NCBI RefSeq assembly: GCF_000430705.1
Contig: NZ_AUMN01000003.1
Location: 124,001 to 188,000 of the forward strand
Reading direction: 5' to 3'
DNA length: 64,000 nt
Origin: Arthrobacter castelli DSM 16402
Lineage (GTDB): Bacteria > Actinomycetota > Actinomycetes > Actinomycetales > Micrococcaceae
The first letter of the stretch is position 1, and every line of letters begins with the position of its first letter. A program made the position numbers and the translations under genes. Positions 43,350 to 53,766 of the stretch are shown here, piece by piece. The notes under the pieces were generated by a model. The model did no database searches. It saw nothing but the letters and a program-made list of their open reading frames with translations, and was not told the DNA's origin.

Positions 43350-45196
43350 GTAAGCACCGGCAGGACTGCGGGACGGACGGCAGCCCCGTTGCGTTCAGCC
43401 GCTACCCCGAGCCGGAGCGGGATCCGGACGCCGGCCGGCCGTTCAGCGTGTGGGCCCCGCGCGCCGCCCGGCTCGAGCTGCAGCTGGGACGGCACCGGTA
43501 CGCCATGGAGCAAGGCAGCGGCGGGTGGTGGCACCTTCCCGAGGGTGCCGCCGCAGAGCCTGGCCCGTCCGAATCCGACTACGGGTACCTGGTCAACGGC
43601 TCATCAACGCCGCTTCCGGATCCACGCTCGAGGCGCCAGCCACACGGCGTCCACGGCCTGTCGCGGACTTTCGACGCCAAGGCCCACCGCTGGAACGACC
43701 GCGGCTGGACCGGCCGGGAGCTGGCCGACGGGGTGATCTACGAACTGCACATCGGAAGCTTCACCCCGGACGGCACGTTTGACGCTGCCATCGACCGCCT
43801 TCCATACCTGGCAGACCTCGGGATCGACTTCATCGAGGTGCTGCCCGTCAACGCCTTCAACGGCACCCACAACTGGGGCTACGACGGCGTCCTCTGGTAC
43901 GCGATCCACGAAGCATACGGCGGTCCGGCGGGGTACCAGCGCTTCGTAGACGTAGCCCACCGGCACGGCATCGGCGTCATCCAGGATGTCGTCTACAACC
44001 ACCTTGGTCCCAGCGGCAACTACCTGCCGCGGTTCGGCCCCTATCTCACCGAGGGCGCCTCCAACACCTGGGGTGAATTCCTGAACCTGGATGGACCGGG
44101 CTCCGACGAGGTCCGCGAGTACATCCTGGACAACTCGCAGATGTGGTTCACCGATTACCATGTCGATGGTCTGCGCGTGGATGCGGTGCACGCCCTGAAG
44201 GACACCCGGGCGCTGCACATCCTCGAGGAGATGGCTGCACGCACCGAGGCGACCGCCGCCGTCGTCGGCAAACCGCTGTTCCTGATCGCCGAATCCGACC
44301 TCAACGACCCGCGGATGATCACCTCCCGCGCCGCGCACGGGCTGGGGATGGACGGGCAGTGGAGCGACGACTTCCACCACGCCGTCCACGTCAACCTCAC
44401 GGGCGAAACCGGCGGCTACTATGCCGATTTCGACTCCCTCGGCGCCCTGGCGAAGGTGCTGACCGACGGCTTCTTCCATAACGGGACCTACTCCAGCTTC
44501 CGCGGCCGGCACCATGGGCGGCCGCTGGATCCCGCGACCCCTGCCTGGCGGCTGGTGGTCTGCACGCAGAACCACGACCAGATCGGCAACCGAGCCGCCG
44601 GAGACCGCCTCACGGCCACCCTGTCCCACGGGCAGCTGGCGCTCGCCGCGGTGCTGAACCTGACCTCGCCGTTCACACCGATGCTGTTCATGGGCGAGGA
44701 GTACGCGGCGACCACCCCGTGGCAGTTCTTCACTTCCCATCCGGAGCCGGAACTGGACGAGGCGACGGCGGAAGGCCGGCTCAGGGAGTTCGAGCAGATG
44801 GGGTGGGATCCCGACGTGGTTCCGAACCCGCAGGATCCTGAAACGTTCCGCCGGTCGAAACTTGATTGGGCTGAAGCCGAGTCAGGCGATTCCGCCCGGC
44901 TGCTGGCCCTGTACCGGCAGTTGATCGGGCTGCGTCACGAGGTGGGCGACCTGCGTGGCAGCACGGTGGGCGGCCCGGCAGTGGAGTACGACGACGGCGC
45001 CCGCTGGCTGGTGATGCGCCGCGGCAGTGTGCGGGTGGTGCTGAACTTCGCCGGTCGGGAACAGAGCGTCCGGTTGGCCGGCGGGCCCCCGGAGCGCACA
45101 TTGCTTACCACCGACCCCGGGGCCCAGGTGGCGGACGAGGAGGTCACGCTGCCGGCCTTCAGCGCCGCCATCGTGCAGAGGAACCGTGACGCGTGA
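43346..45196 (+). CDS. treZ: Malto-oligosyltrehalose trehalohydrolase
   Basis: A 616-residue GH13 enzyme that releases trehalose from maltooligosyl trehalose. The first 120 residues form the N-terminal beta domain ([16 protein letters not shown]). The barrel has [47 protein letters not shown] (nucleophile), [12 protein letters not shown] (Glu) and [18 protein letters not shown] (Asp), and the [20 protein letters not shown] segment. It completes the treX-Y-Z pathway from glycogen to trehalose, a compatible solute in this family. Starts in the treY stop. Confidence 0.96.
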   Translation: MSKHRQDCGTDGSPVAFSRYPEPERDPDAGRPFSVWAPRAARLELQLGRHRYAMEQGSGGWWHLPEGAAAEPGPSESDYGYLVNGSSTPLPDPRSRRQPHGVHGLSRTFDAKAHRWNDRGWTGRELADGVIYELHIGSFTPDGTFDAAIDRLPYLADLGIDFIEVLPVNAFNGTHNWGYDGVLWYAIHEAYGGPAGYQRFVDVAHRHGIGVIQDVVYNHLGPSGNYLPRFGPYLTEGASNTWGEFLNLDGPGSDEVREYILDNSQMWFTDYHVDGLRVDAVHALKDTRALHILEEMAARTEATAAVVGKPLFLIAESDLNDPRMITSRAAHGLGMDGQWSDDFHHAVHVNLTGETGGYYADFDSLGALAKVLTDGFFHNGTYSSFRGRHHGRPLDPATPAWRLVVCTQNHDQIGNRAAGDRLTATLSHGQLALAAVLNLTSPFTPMLFMGEEYAATTPWQFFTSHPEPELDEATAEGRLREFEQMGWDPDVVPNPQDPETFRRSKLDWAEAESGDSARLLALYRQLIGLRHEVGDLRGSTVGGPAVEYDDGARWLVMRRGSVRVVLNFAGREQSVRLAGGPPERTLLTTDPGAQVADEEVTLPAFSAAIVQRNRDA

Positions 45197-45224
45197 GGCC
45201 GTGAATAAGTGGCAGGATGAAGCT

Positions 45225-46271
<1,047 letters not shown>

Positions 46272-46340
46272 CGCCGCACGCTTGTCCGGGTGCGGGATGG
46301 CTCCGGGGGCCTGCACACACTTTCGGGTACGCGCAGGCGC

Positions 46341-47717
46341 TCAGCTGCGCCAGAGGTCTTCCAGCTCGGGGAACTCCTGCTCGTACGCGGACAGCAGCTT
46401 TTCGGCCAGATTGGCGGAATCGACCAGCGGGTGGAAGGCGAAGGCGTACAGCGCCGCATCGCGGTCTGCATTGGTGACGGCACGGATGGTCGACGCTTCC
46501 ACGTCCTTGAGCTGGGTCATCAGTCCGCGTTGATGCAGCGTCAGCGGGCCCACCGGCAGTGGGCCGGCGCCGGAGGCGTCCACGGTGCTGGGCGCTTCAA
46601 TGACGGCCGACGTCGGCAGGCAGGCAATAGTGCTGCCGTTGCGGACGTTGAGGATCAGCGAGGTACGGGTATCTGTCAGCACCGCATTCATCACTGACAG
46701 CGCGACTTCCTCGTATCCGCCGCCGTCCAGATCGGATTCATCGCGCTGCTCGTCCTCCGGGCGGGCCTCGGCCAGATAGCCATCCTCGCGGGAACGCCGT
46801 GCCTCGTCCCACAGCCGGTAGGCGTCGGAATCCGATCCGCTGCCGGATCCGTCACCGGCGGCGGCCAGCTGTTTGTACAGCTCGTCCTGCTGGCGGGCGA
46901 TGTATTCGCCCCGGGTTTGGGAGGCCCCGGTCAGTGCCCTGGTGGCTTCGGAGCGGAAGTAATAGTAGAAGAGGTATTCATTCGGCACGGTGCCGAGCAC
47001 GCGCAGCAGCCGGGGGCCGAAGAGGCGCCCCTCTTCGAACGTGGACAGTTTACGTTCATCGGCGAGCAGGGCAGGCAGCTGGTTGACGCCGTCGTGCTCC
47101 AGCCCCCGCAGCCAGCCCAGATGATTGAGGCCAACATAGTCGACACCGCGCAGTGACGCGGAAGCGGGAATCCGGGCGGCGCGGGCCGCGCGTCGGACCA
47201 GCCCGATGGGGGAGTCGCAGATACCTATCACCCCGCTGCCGAGGACCTGCTGCAGCGCTTCGGTGACCATCCCGGCAGGGTTGGTGAAATTGATCAGCCA
47301 GGCGTGCGGGTTCAATTCCTTCAGCCGTCTGGCGATGTGCAGCATCTGAGGAATAGAGCGAAGCGCGTAGGAGACCCCGCCGGCACCGACGGTTTCCTGG
47401 CCGATCAGACCGTGGTCCAGTGCAACACGCTCGTCCTTGACCCGGCCCTCGACGCCGTCGGTGCGGATCGCGGCGAAAACGACATCCGCCCCGGTGAGAG
47501 CCTGGTCCAGGTCAGTGGTCGTGGACAACTGAGGGTGGGCGGCCTGCGGGTCCTTGGCCTCCATGGCCCTGAGCACGTTGGCAATGGCCTGCAGCCGGTC
47601 CGGGTCTGTGTCGTGCAGAGTCAATTCGGTGATGAGTCCGGCATACCGGCCATGGCTCAACGCGCGGTGGACAAGCGGTACGCGGAATCCTCCGCCGCCA
47701 AGAATCGTCAGTCGCAT
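46341..47717 (-). CDS. Glycoside hydrolase family 4 (6-phospho-beta-glucosidase-like)
   Basis: A 458-residue NAD- and metal-dependent glycosidase. The N-terminal dinucleotide loop is LTILGGGGFRVP; INFTNPAGMVTEAL, GICDSPIGL with the metal-binding Cys, and GLNHLGW with its His are the family hallmarks. GH4 enzymes use a redox mechanism to cleave phosphorylated disaccharides. A low-complexity insertion rich in Gly, Ser and Asp occurs near residues 289-300. It is divergent from the PfkB kinase gene over 69 bases and may form a sugar-use pair with it. Confidence 0.92.
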   Translation of the reverse strand: MRLTILGGGGFRVPLVHRALSHGRYAGLITELTLHDTDPDRLQAIANVLRAMEAKDPQAAHPQLSTTTDLDQALTGADVVFAAIRTDGVEGRVKDERVALDHGLIGQETVGAGGVSYALRSIPQMLHIARRLKELNPHAWLINFTNPAGMVTEALQQVLGSGVIGICDSPIGLVRRAARAARIPASASLRGVDYVGLNHLGWLRGLEHDGVNQLPALLADERKLSTFEEGRLFGPRLLRVLGTVPNEYLFYYYFRSEATRALTGASQTRGEYIARQQDELYKQLAAAGDGSGSGSDSDAYRLWDEARRSREDGYLAEARPEDEQRDESDLDGGGYEEVALSVMNAVLTDTRTSLILNVRNGSTIACLPTSAVIEAPSTVDASGAGPLPVGPLTLHQRGLMTQLKDVEASTIRAVTNADRDAALYAFAFHPLVDSANLAEKLLSAYEQEFPELEDLWRS

Positions 47718-47773
47718 GATGATTCCATGCTAGCTGGCGCCGCGCGCTCTCCAATAGTGCGTGTGCTGGCTAG

Positions 47774-47779
47774 TATTCT
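47774..47779 (+). promoter_or_regulatory. Putative -10 box of the PfkB kinase gene (leaderless)
   Basis: TATTCT ends seven bases before ATG 47787 with no ribosome site. On the other strand TAGCAT lies upstream of the GH4 gene, so the 69-base divergent region may contain two facing promoters. Confidence 0.4.
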
Positions 47780-47786
47780 GCAGTAC

Positions 47787-48881
47787 ATGGACAGCGTACA
47801 CAGATTCGACCCGTTGGCGGGCAACCGGGACCCTGAAGATGGCACGGTCGACCTGTTGCTCAGTGGCAGCGTCTTCTTCGACATCATCTTTACCGGACTG
47901 GAGGCGTTGCCGTCACCGGGGACGGAAATGTGGGCAGAAGGCATGGGATCCAGCCCCGGGGGCGTGGCCAACCAGGCAATCGCCGCCAGCAGGCTGGGCC
48001 TGCACACCTCGATGTCCGCCGCTTTTGGCGACGATGGCTACGGCGATTTCAACTGGTCCATCCTGCAGGACCAGGAACACGTCGATTTGTCCCGGTCGCG
48101 GCGGTTCGCGAACTGGCACTCTCCGGTCACCGTGTCGCTGTCCGTGAACCGGGACCGGTCCATGGTCACCCACGGACATCCCTCACCGCTGTCCGCGTCG
48201 GATCTGATAGGAACGCCGCCGCCGGCACGGGCCGCCATCGTCGGCCTGGAACCTGAGCTGGAACCATGGGCGCGCGCCGCGCAGCAGAACGGTACGCGAT
48301 TGTTTGGCGACGTCGGGTGGGACCCGTCCGGGCAATGGTCAGAGGAACTGCTGGACGGGCTGGGGGACTTCCACGCCTTTATGCCCAACAGTGAAGAGGC
48401 GATGCGGTACACCCGCACCGAGGATCCGTGGGCGGCGTTGTATGAGCTCGCCGACCGCGTCCCGATCGCCATCGTCACGGCGGGAGCGCAGGGAGCGCTG
48501 GCGGTCGATTCCATCACCGGGGAGGAAGAATGGGTGCCGGCCTTGCCGGTGAAGGCCTGGGACCCCACCGGCGCCGGCGACTGCTTCAGTGCCGCCTTCG
48601 TCACCGGCACGCTGGCGGGGTGGAACCTGGCCGACCGGCTGGGTTTCGCGAACCTGTGTGCAGCGCTGTCTGTCCAGCAGGTCGGCGGATCGCTGGCCGC
48701 CCCGGGCTGGGGAGACATTGCTGACTGGTGGCACACCGCCAACACCGAGCGGACGGGGATCCGCAAGCAATGGCTGCGGCGGTATGCCTTCCTCGAAGAC
48801 ATCGTCCGGGATGTGCCGCCCGAAGCTGTGCGGCGCGCCTCGGCCACGATTGCGCACCAGTCCGACGCCGGCCCATCCTAA
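47787..48881 (+). CDS. PfkB family carbohydrate kinase
   Basis: A 364-residue ribokinase-fold sugar kinase. It shows the first PfkB signature as SSPGGVANQAIAASRLGLH (around residues 56-74) and the second as WDPTGAGDCFSAAFVTGTLA (around 258-277), with the catalytic Asp of GAGD. The C-terminal HTANTERTGIRKQWLRRY extension is longer than in ribokinase. The substrate is not determined. Located back to back with the GH4 gene, so it may phosphorylate the sugar that GH4 cleaves or a product of it. Confidence 0.92.
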   Translation: MDSVHRFDPLAGNRDPEDGTVDLLLSGSVFFDIIFTGLEALPSPGTEMWAEGMGSSPGGVANQAIAASRLGLHTSMSAAFGDDGYGDFNWSILQDQEHVDLSRSRRFANWHSPVTVSLSVNRDRSMVTHGHPSPLSASDLIGTPPPARAAIVGLEPELEPWARAAQQNGTRLFGDVGWDPSGQWSEELLDGLGDFHAFMPNSEEAMRYTRTEDPWAALYELADRVPIAIVTAGAQGALAVDSITGEEEWVPALPVKAWDPTGAGDCFSAAFVTGTLAGWNLADRLGFANLCAALSVQQVGGSLAAPGWGDIADWWHTANTERTGIRKQWLRRYAFLEDIVRDVPPEAVRRASATIAHQSDAGPS

Positions 48882-48924
48882 AGTGCCGGACTTGCCATAC
48901 GGTCGCAGGGACGAGGAAGTGACA

Positions 48925-49437
48925 ATGCACATCAGACCGGCGCGTGCGACGGACGCAGCCGGCATCGCGGCGATCTATGAACACTACGTCCGGCGTTCCG
49001 TGCTCACTGCCGATACCGACGACCCGCCGACCGCGCGGGACTGGGAGCAGCGACTGGAGCAACTTGCCGCGACGGGCTACCCGGCCCTGGTCGCCGTCGA
49101 AGACGGGACTATCGTGGGCTACGCGCTGCTCGCACCCTGGCTGGACAAACCCGCCTTCGCCCATACCGCCGAGAGCTCGATCTACCTGGACCCGCACGCC
49201 GTCGGCGCCGGGCTCGGCCGCCAACTGCTGGCCCGGCTCGTCGATGCTGCGCGTGATTGCGGGATTCGGGAGGTCATAGCCCTGGTGGCCGACGCCGATG
49301 ACCACGGCCGGGCGTCGCGAGCGCTTCATCGGGCAGCGGGCTTTCAAACGGCGGGCCGGCTCCAGCGAGTGGGGTTCAAGCGCGGGCGCTCCACCGACGT
49401 CGATCTCCTGCAACTTTCGCTGCAACCCGGGAATTGA
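48925..49437 (+). CDS. GNAT acetyltransferase (phosphinothricin-acetyltransferase-like)
   Basis: A 170-residue acetyltransferase of the Pat/Bar-like group: IRPARATDAAGIAAIYEHYV at the N-terminus, SIYLDPHAVGAGLGRQLLAR as CoA-binding motif and ALHRAAGFQTAGRLQRVGFK at the C-terminus. Relatives acetylate phosphinothricin, methionine sulfoximine or amino acids; the actual substrate is open. GAGGAA lies upstream of ATG 48925; a GTG six bases earlier is possible. Follows the PfkB gene by 43 bases on the same strand. Confidence 0.88.
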   Translation: MHIRPARATDAAGIAAIYEHYVRRSVLTADTDDPPTARDWEQRLEQLAATGYPALVAVEDGTIVGYALLAPWLDKPAFAHTAESSIYLDPHAVGAGLGRQLLARLVDAARDCGIREVIALVADADDHGRASRALHRAAGFQTAGRLQRVGFKRGRSTDVDLLQLSLQPGN

Positions 49438-49464
49438 CGCTGCTGGCGCCCGATGGCTTATACC

Positions 49465-49578
49465 TCAGCGGACATGTTCCGTCTGCTGCTGTTGGCGTCG
49501 CACGAATGCCCTGAGGGGGAACCAAGTGGCAGCGAACATCGTCAGGAACGGCACTCCGAACCAAAAGAGAAGATTCAT
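49465..49578 (-). CDS. Possible 37-residue single-span membrane protein
   Basis: In the 309-base gap 49438-49746 the minus strand encodes a 37-residue protein: NLLFWFGVPFLTMFAATWF as one membrane helix followed by the basic, Gln-rich tail PLRAFVRRQQQQTEHVR. The amphipathic layout (helix, then positive residues) is protein-like. TAACCT seven bases before the ATG could serve as a -10 for a leaderless message; there is no ribosome site. No homologue is recognised. Nothing else is seen in this gap. Confidence 0.35.
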   Translation of the reverse strand: MNLLFWFGVPFLTMFAATWFPLRAFVRRQQQQTEHVR

Positions 49579-49746
49579 AGGATCAAGGTTAGGCGCTGCG
49601 ATGGCAACCGACAGGCAAGTGGCTTGCCCAAACGTGGCGCGCCGCCCGTGACGATCCATAATCGGGCACTTTCCGCGTTCCCGATCGAGAGTGGTTCGAA
49701 CGGATACGTACTGGCGCCGCCCACGCACGATATTGTTTACTGAACT

Positions 49747-50280
49747 ATGTCCGCCGTCGAAATTCACCGTGCCACCGGAGACGACATTGAGGAACTCGCC
49801 TCAATTCATGTCCAAGCATGGCAATGGGCTTATCGCGGCCTGATGCCGGATGAAGTGCTGGATTCCTTGGACGTCGAGCGCAGGGCAAACAGCTGGTACC
49901 GCATGCTGAGCGAGCAGCGGGTGCCTGCCCCGCATGTGGCCACCGTTGATTCCCGGCTCGTAGGTTTTGTCCACGCAAACAGCACCCGCGATGAGGGTGC
50001 CGATCACGAGATTGGCGAAGTCACCGCGCTGTACTTGCACCCGGAGTGTGTGGGCACAGGGTTGGGGCATTGTTTATGGGAGGCGGCCTTGGCTTAGTTG
50101 CGTGAAACCGGCCACACCGCCGTCACAGTGTGGGTGCTGGAGACGAACCAACGCGGACGGCAGTTCTACGAACGCATGGGCCTCGCAGTCGATGGCACCA
50201 GCAAAGAGCAGACCATGGGTGGAACAAGACTGACCGAGATTCGCTATCGGTCGCCTATAGCTCTCGCCGAAGCCGGTTAG
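49747..50280 (+). pseudogene. GNAT acetyltransferase interrupted by in-frame TAG
   Basis: The first 116 codons (HRATGDDIEELASIHVQAWQ, WAYRGLMPDEVLDSL, TALYLHPECVGTGLGHCLWE) end at TAG 50095-50097. The same frame continues at once as LRETGHTAVTVWVLETNQRG and RQFYERMGLAVDGTSKE, the missing motif B of the acetyltransferase. In relatives a Glu or Gln codon is expected at the stop, so one substitution (GAG or CAG to TAG) breaks the gene. Restored length is 176 residues, normal for the family. Sequencing error or readthrough cannot be ruled out. Confidence 0.8.
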
Positions 50281-50735
50281 AGCTCGCGGAGATAGCAGAG
50301 CATTCGATAGTCCTCACCCGGCTGGATATTGACGAAGCCGTGCCGCTCGTAGAAACGGCGGGTGTCGTGGTCGATCTCGTCAACGTTGATGTGGATCTCC
50401 TCGCAGCCGACATAGCGCACCCGTGAGTCAATCTCCTGCAACAGGGCGGTGCCGATGCCTGAGTTGCGCAGTTCAGGTCTGACATAGAGCTCCTCGAGTT
50501 GCGCGAGCGGACCGTCGGAATACGGGGTCGGGCGCAGGGTCAGGAAGGCGAACCCCGTAGGGTCCTGCACGGTGCCGGACAGAAGTACCAGGATGTCGTC
50601 GCGTTCCAGGAGTTGCGTGAAGCGGGTCGTGAACTCGGCGGCTTCCGGAGTCGGAGTTTCGAACTCGGAGTTGAAGTCGTAGAGCAGTCGCCCTGCAATC
50701 GCGGCGTGCTCGGGTCCAGCCCGGAAGATTGTCAT
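50277..50735 (-). CDS. GNAT family N-acetyltransferase
   Basis: A 152-residue acetyltransferase. The core is LEELYVRPELRNSGIGTALL (around residues 83-102), and DTRRFYERHGFVNIQPGE is motif B. GAGG lies just upstream of ATG 50735, with an ACAAT patch above it. The stop overlaps that of the convergent broken acetyltransferase. Substrate unknown. Confidence 0.87.
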   Translation of the reverse strand: MTIFRAGPEHAAIAGRLLYDFNSEFETPTPEAAEFTTRFTQLLERDDILVLLSGTVQDPTGFAFLTLRPTPYSDGPLAQLEELYVRPELRNSGIGTALLQEIDSRVRYVGCEEIHINVDEIDHDTRRFYERHGFVNIQPGEDYRMLCYLREL

Positions 50736-50831
50736 GTCCTCATTGTTGTCTGCCGGCTATCGGTCGGCAACACCCTGTGTGCAAGACGCAGATCCGATGT
50801 GATAGGCCCGGGGAAATGAAACAATAGGCGG

Positions 50832-51971
50832 GTGAATTCAGAACGGGAAGCCGTGATCGACCTTGCCGCGATCCGGCACAATGTCCACCGTCTCCGCCAG
50901 GTGGCGGCACCGGCCAAGGTGATGGCGGTGGTGAAGGCGAACGGCTATGGGCACGGGGCTGTCCCGGTGGCACGGGCCGCCCTCGACGCCGGTGCCACGT
51001 GGCTTGGTGTCGCCCATATCGACGAGGGCCTGGAGCTGCGTGCGGCCGGTATCGACGCGCCGGTTGTGGCATGGCTGCACACGCCGGCCAGCGATTTCGA
51101 GTCCGCTGTTGACGCCGGACTGGACCTTGGAGTCTCCGGCTGGGAGCTGGACCAGATCGCAGAGGCGGCGCGGAAGCTGGCGCGTCCGGCGCGGGTGCAT
51201 CTGAAAATCGACACCGGGCTGGGCCGCAACGGGTGCCCGCCCCAGCTGTGGGAAAACTTCATCGGGCAGGCAGTCGCCTACCAGGAGGAGGGGCTGATGC
51301 GGGTGGTCGGCATATTCTCCCACCTGGCAGTGGCTGACGAGACCGAACGTCCCGAGACCGACGATCAGGTCGACCGCTTCCGGGAGGCGGTGGCCGTGGC
51401 CGAGGACGCCGGAGTGGACGTCGAAGTGCGGCACCTGGCCAACAGCCCGGGAATCCTCTCCCGGCCCGACACGCACTTTGACGTGGTGCGCGCCGGGGTG
51501 AGCATGTACGGCCTGTCGCCGTTCGACGACCAGACTTCCACCGACCTGGGACTGCGGCCCGCGATGACACTGCGGACCATGATTGCCCATTGCAAGGACG
51601 TGCCCGCCGCGCACGGGGTCTCGTATGGGTTCAAATACCGCACGGCGGCGGCCACCACACTGGGGCTGGTTCCGCTGGGGTACGGCGACGGCATCCCGCG
51701 GATTGCCACCGGCGGGCCGGTCGCCGTGGACGGCCGCAGGTATCCGGTGGTCGGACGGATCGCGATGGACCAAATGGTCATCGATCTGGAACGGGAAGGA
51801 ATAGCGGCAACGGACGAATCCGTTCTCGGGCGGCCTGCCGTGCTGTTTGGTCCAGGCGATGAAGGTGAAGCCTCGGTTGACGAATGGGCAGCTGCGGCCG
51901 GGACCATCAATTACGAAATCGTCACCCGGATCAGCCCGCGGGTGCCGCGCCGGTACGTGGACGGCGTATGA
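50832..51971 (+). CDS. alr: Alanine racemase
   Basis: A 379-residue PLP enzyme that makes D-alanine for peptidoglycan. The N-terminal barrel has VMAVVKANGYGHGAVPVA with the PLP-binding Lys near residue 35, and the RIAMDQMVIDLE motif stands in the C-terminal beta domain, preceded by FKYRTAAATTLGLVPLGYGDG. RAGVSMYGLSPF is the conserved middle motif. Starts at GTG 50832 without ribosome site; AACAAT lies seven bases upstream, again hinting at a leaderless mRNA. The tsaE gene overlaps its stop. Confidence 0.97.
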   Translation: MNSEREAVIDLAAIRHNVHRLRQVAAPAKVMAVVKANGYGHGAVPVARAALDAGATWLGVAHIDEGLELRAAGIDAPVVAWLHTPASDFESAVDAGLDLGVSGWELDQIAEAARKLARPARVHLKIDTGLGRNGCPPQLWENFIGQAVAYQEEGLMRVVGIFSHLAVADETERPETDDQVDRFREAVAVAEDAGVDVEVRHLANSPGILSRPDTHFDVVRAGVSMYGLSPFDDQTSTDLGLRPAMTLRTMIAHCKDVPAAHGVSYGFKYRTAAATTLGLVPLGYGDGIPRIATGGPVAVDGRRYPVVGRIAMDQMVIDLEREGIAATDESVLGRPAVLFGPGDEGEASVDEWAAAAGTINYEIVTRISPRVPRRYVDGV

Positions 51972-52573
51972 GTGACGGCGATACCCCGGTCTGGGAACTC
52001 GAAGCGGCAACGTTCGACGTCGGCCACACTCAAGCATTCGCCGCCCGGCTTGGCGCACAGCTGCGGGCGGGGGACCTGATCGTCCTCAGTGGTGAGCTGG
52101 GCGCGGGCAAGACCGTCTTCACCCAGGGGCTGGGCGCGGGCCTGGGGGTGCGTGCAGGCATCATTTCGCCGACCTTCGTGCTGGTGAGGATCCACCCCAA
52201 TCTTACCGACGGGCCACGGCCGGGTGGTCCGGCCTTGGTGCATGTGGACGCCTACCGGCTGGGGTCGGCGGCTGAAATCGATGACATTGACCTGGAGAAC
52301 ACCCTGGACAGTTCTGTCACCGTCGTCGAATGGGGCGAGGACCGGGTGGAGCATTTGACCGACAGCCGCCTGGACATCGCCCTCGGCCGTTCCGAAGGGG
52401 CCGCCGCGGCACCGGATGGCGATTTCCACCACAACGGAGCGCAGGATGCCGGGGGACAGGACGGAGTGGTCACGGATTTTGACCAGGACGACGACGATGA
52501 AGCACGGCTGATCCGGATCACCGCCTACGGGCCGCGCTGGGCCGGACAGAAACCGGTGCTTCCGGTCGATTAG
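51968..52573 (+). CDS. tsaE: tRNA t6A biosynthesis ATPase TsaE
   Basis: A 201-residue ATPase needed for the N6-threonylcarbamoyladenosine modification of tRNAs. Walker A is GELGAGKTVFTQGLGAGLG (around residues 42-60), then SPTFVLVRIH and HVDAYRLGSAAEIDDIDLE, and VTVVEWGEDRVEHL, all family motifs. An acidic insertion (around residues 140-180) with Gly, Asp and His makes it longer than typical 150-residue TsaE. Starts in the alr stop codon, nine bases before tsaB. Confidence 0.95.
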   Translation: MSDGDTPVWELEAATFDVGHTQAFAARLGAQLRAGDLIVLSGELGAGKTVFTQGLGAGLGVRAGIISPTFVLVRIHPNLTDGPRPGGPALVHVDAYRLGSAAEIDDIDLENTLDSSVTVVEWGEDRVEHLTDSRLDIALGRSEGAAAAPDGDFHHNGAQDAGGQDGVVTDFDQDDDDEARLIRITAYGPRWAGQKPVLPVD

Positions 52574-52582
52574 GCTGGAGGC

Positions 52583-53287
52583 GTGCTGATTCTCGCCATC
52601 GAAACATCCGCCGTCGCCAGCGCAGCGCTGGTGACCGATCACGGACCGCCCACAGCCCTTCCGCGCGTGCGGGCGGAGTTCGTCACCGAGGACACCCGCA
52701 GCCACGCCGAAGTGCTTGCCCCCGGAATCCGTCAGATGCTCGACGACGCCGGAACGGGCCCGGGCGACCTGGACGCGGTGGTGGCAGGCGTGGGGCCGGG
52801 ACCGTTTACCGGATTGCGGTCCGGCATTGTCACGGCGCGCACGCTGAGTTTTGTCTGGAATCGTCCCCTGCATGGGATGATGAGCCTCGATTCCGTGGCT
52901 TGGCGGGTCGCGGTGGACGGTGTCCATGACGACGCCGGCAGTGACTTCCTGGTGGCCACCGACGCCCGCCGCAAGGAAGTCTACTGGGCCCGCTACCGCC
53001 TCGCGGACGGAATGCCTGAACTTCACGACGGCCCCCATGTCGGGCCCGCCGCCGGCCTGCCTCAGCTGCCGGTCTACGGCGCCGGGGCAGGACTGTATGC
53101 CGACGTCGTCGACGCAGTTCCCGGCTACGCGATGATCCAACCGGAAGCGGGGGCGCTGGGCGAGTTGGCGCTGCTGCGGCTCGCCGCAGGGGCCCGGCCG
53201 GTGGATACCACGCCGCTGTATCTACGCGAATCAGATGCCAAAGTCCCCGGACCACGGAAGCGTGCGACGGGAGCTGGCAGGTCATGA
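52583..53287 (+). CDS. tsaB: tRNA t6A biosynthesis protein TsaB
   Basis: A 234-residue ASKHA-fold protein and partner of TsaD in the t6A complex. LAIETSAVASAALV (residues 4-17) is the degenerate phosphate-1 motif; AVVAGVGPGPFTGLRSGIVT (around 65-84) is the TsaB hallmark. RSHAEVLAPGIRQML follows the usual pattern. The GTG start has TGGAGG close upstream. The stop overlaps rimI by four bases. Confidence 0.95.
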   Translation: MLILAIETSAVASAALVTDHGPPTALPRVRAEFVTEDTRSHAEVLAPGIRQMLDDAGTGPGDLDAVVAGVGPGPFTGLRSGIVTARTLSFVWNRPLHGMMSLDSVAWRVAVDGVHDDAGSDFLVATDARRKEVYWARYRLADGMPELHDGPHVGPAAGLPQLPVYGAGAGLYADVVDAVPGYAMIQPEAGALGELALLRLAAGARPVDTTPLYLRESDAKVPGPRKRATGAGRS

Positions 53288-53766
53288 CGGCGCCGAAACT
53301 TGGCCGGATCAGGCCCATGACGGAATCTGACGTGCCTGCGGTGCATGCCCTCGAGCAGGCCCTGTTTCCCACTGATGCCTGGCCGGAGCAGATGTTCCAT
53401 GAGGAGTTGCGCCAGGGCAGCACGCGGCATTACTTCGTCGCCGAGGACGCAACAGGGACGATCATCGCCTACGCCGGGCTAATGGCCGTGGCGCCGATCG
53501 CCGATATCCAGACCATCGCCGTCGTCCCCGGGCGCGAAGGACAGGGGATCGGCTCCCAGCTGCTGACCATGATGATCGCCGAAGCGAGGGAACGGCAGAT
53601 GGACGACTTGATGCTCGAGGTGCGGTCCGACAATCCCCGCGCGCAGGAGCTGTATGAACGCTACGGCTTTGAGCAGATCCACGTCCGGCCCCGCTATTAT
53701 CGCGACGGGGCCGACGCGCTGGTGATGCGGCTGCAGCTGTCCGCAGGAAAGAAGTCGCCATGGTGA
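53284..53766 (+). CDS. rimI: Ribosomal protein S18-alanine N-acetyltransferase
   Basis: A 160-residue GNAT enzyme that acetylates the N-terminus of ribosomal protein S18 and perhaps others. [20 protein letters not shown] (CoA motif), [19 protein letters not shown] and the [16 protein letters not shown] tail are characteristic of RimI. Located between tsaB and tsaD as in most actinobacteria; overlaps both. Confidence 0.93.
   Translation: MTAPKLGRIRPMTESDVPAVHALEQALFPTDAWPEQMFHEELRQGSTRHYFVAEDATGTIIAYAGLMAVAPIADIQTIAVVPGREGQGIGSQLLTMMIAEARERQMDDLMLEVRSDNPRAQELYERYGFEQIHVRPRYYRDGADALVMRLQLSAGKKSPW

Noticed and set aside
49582-49596. AGGTTAGGC resembling half of an IdeR box near the small membrane protein
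   Set aside because: Only one arm matches; the complementary CCTAA arm is absent.
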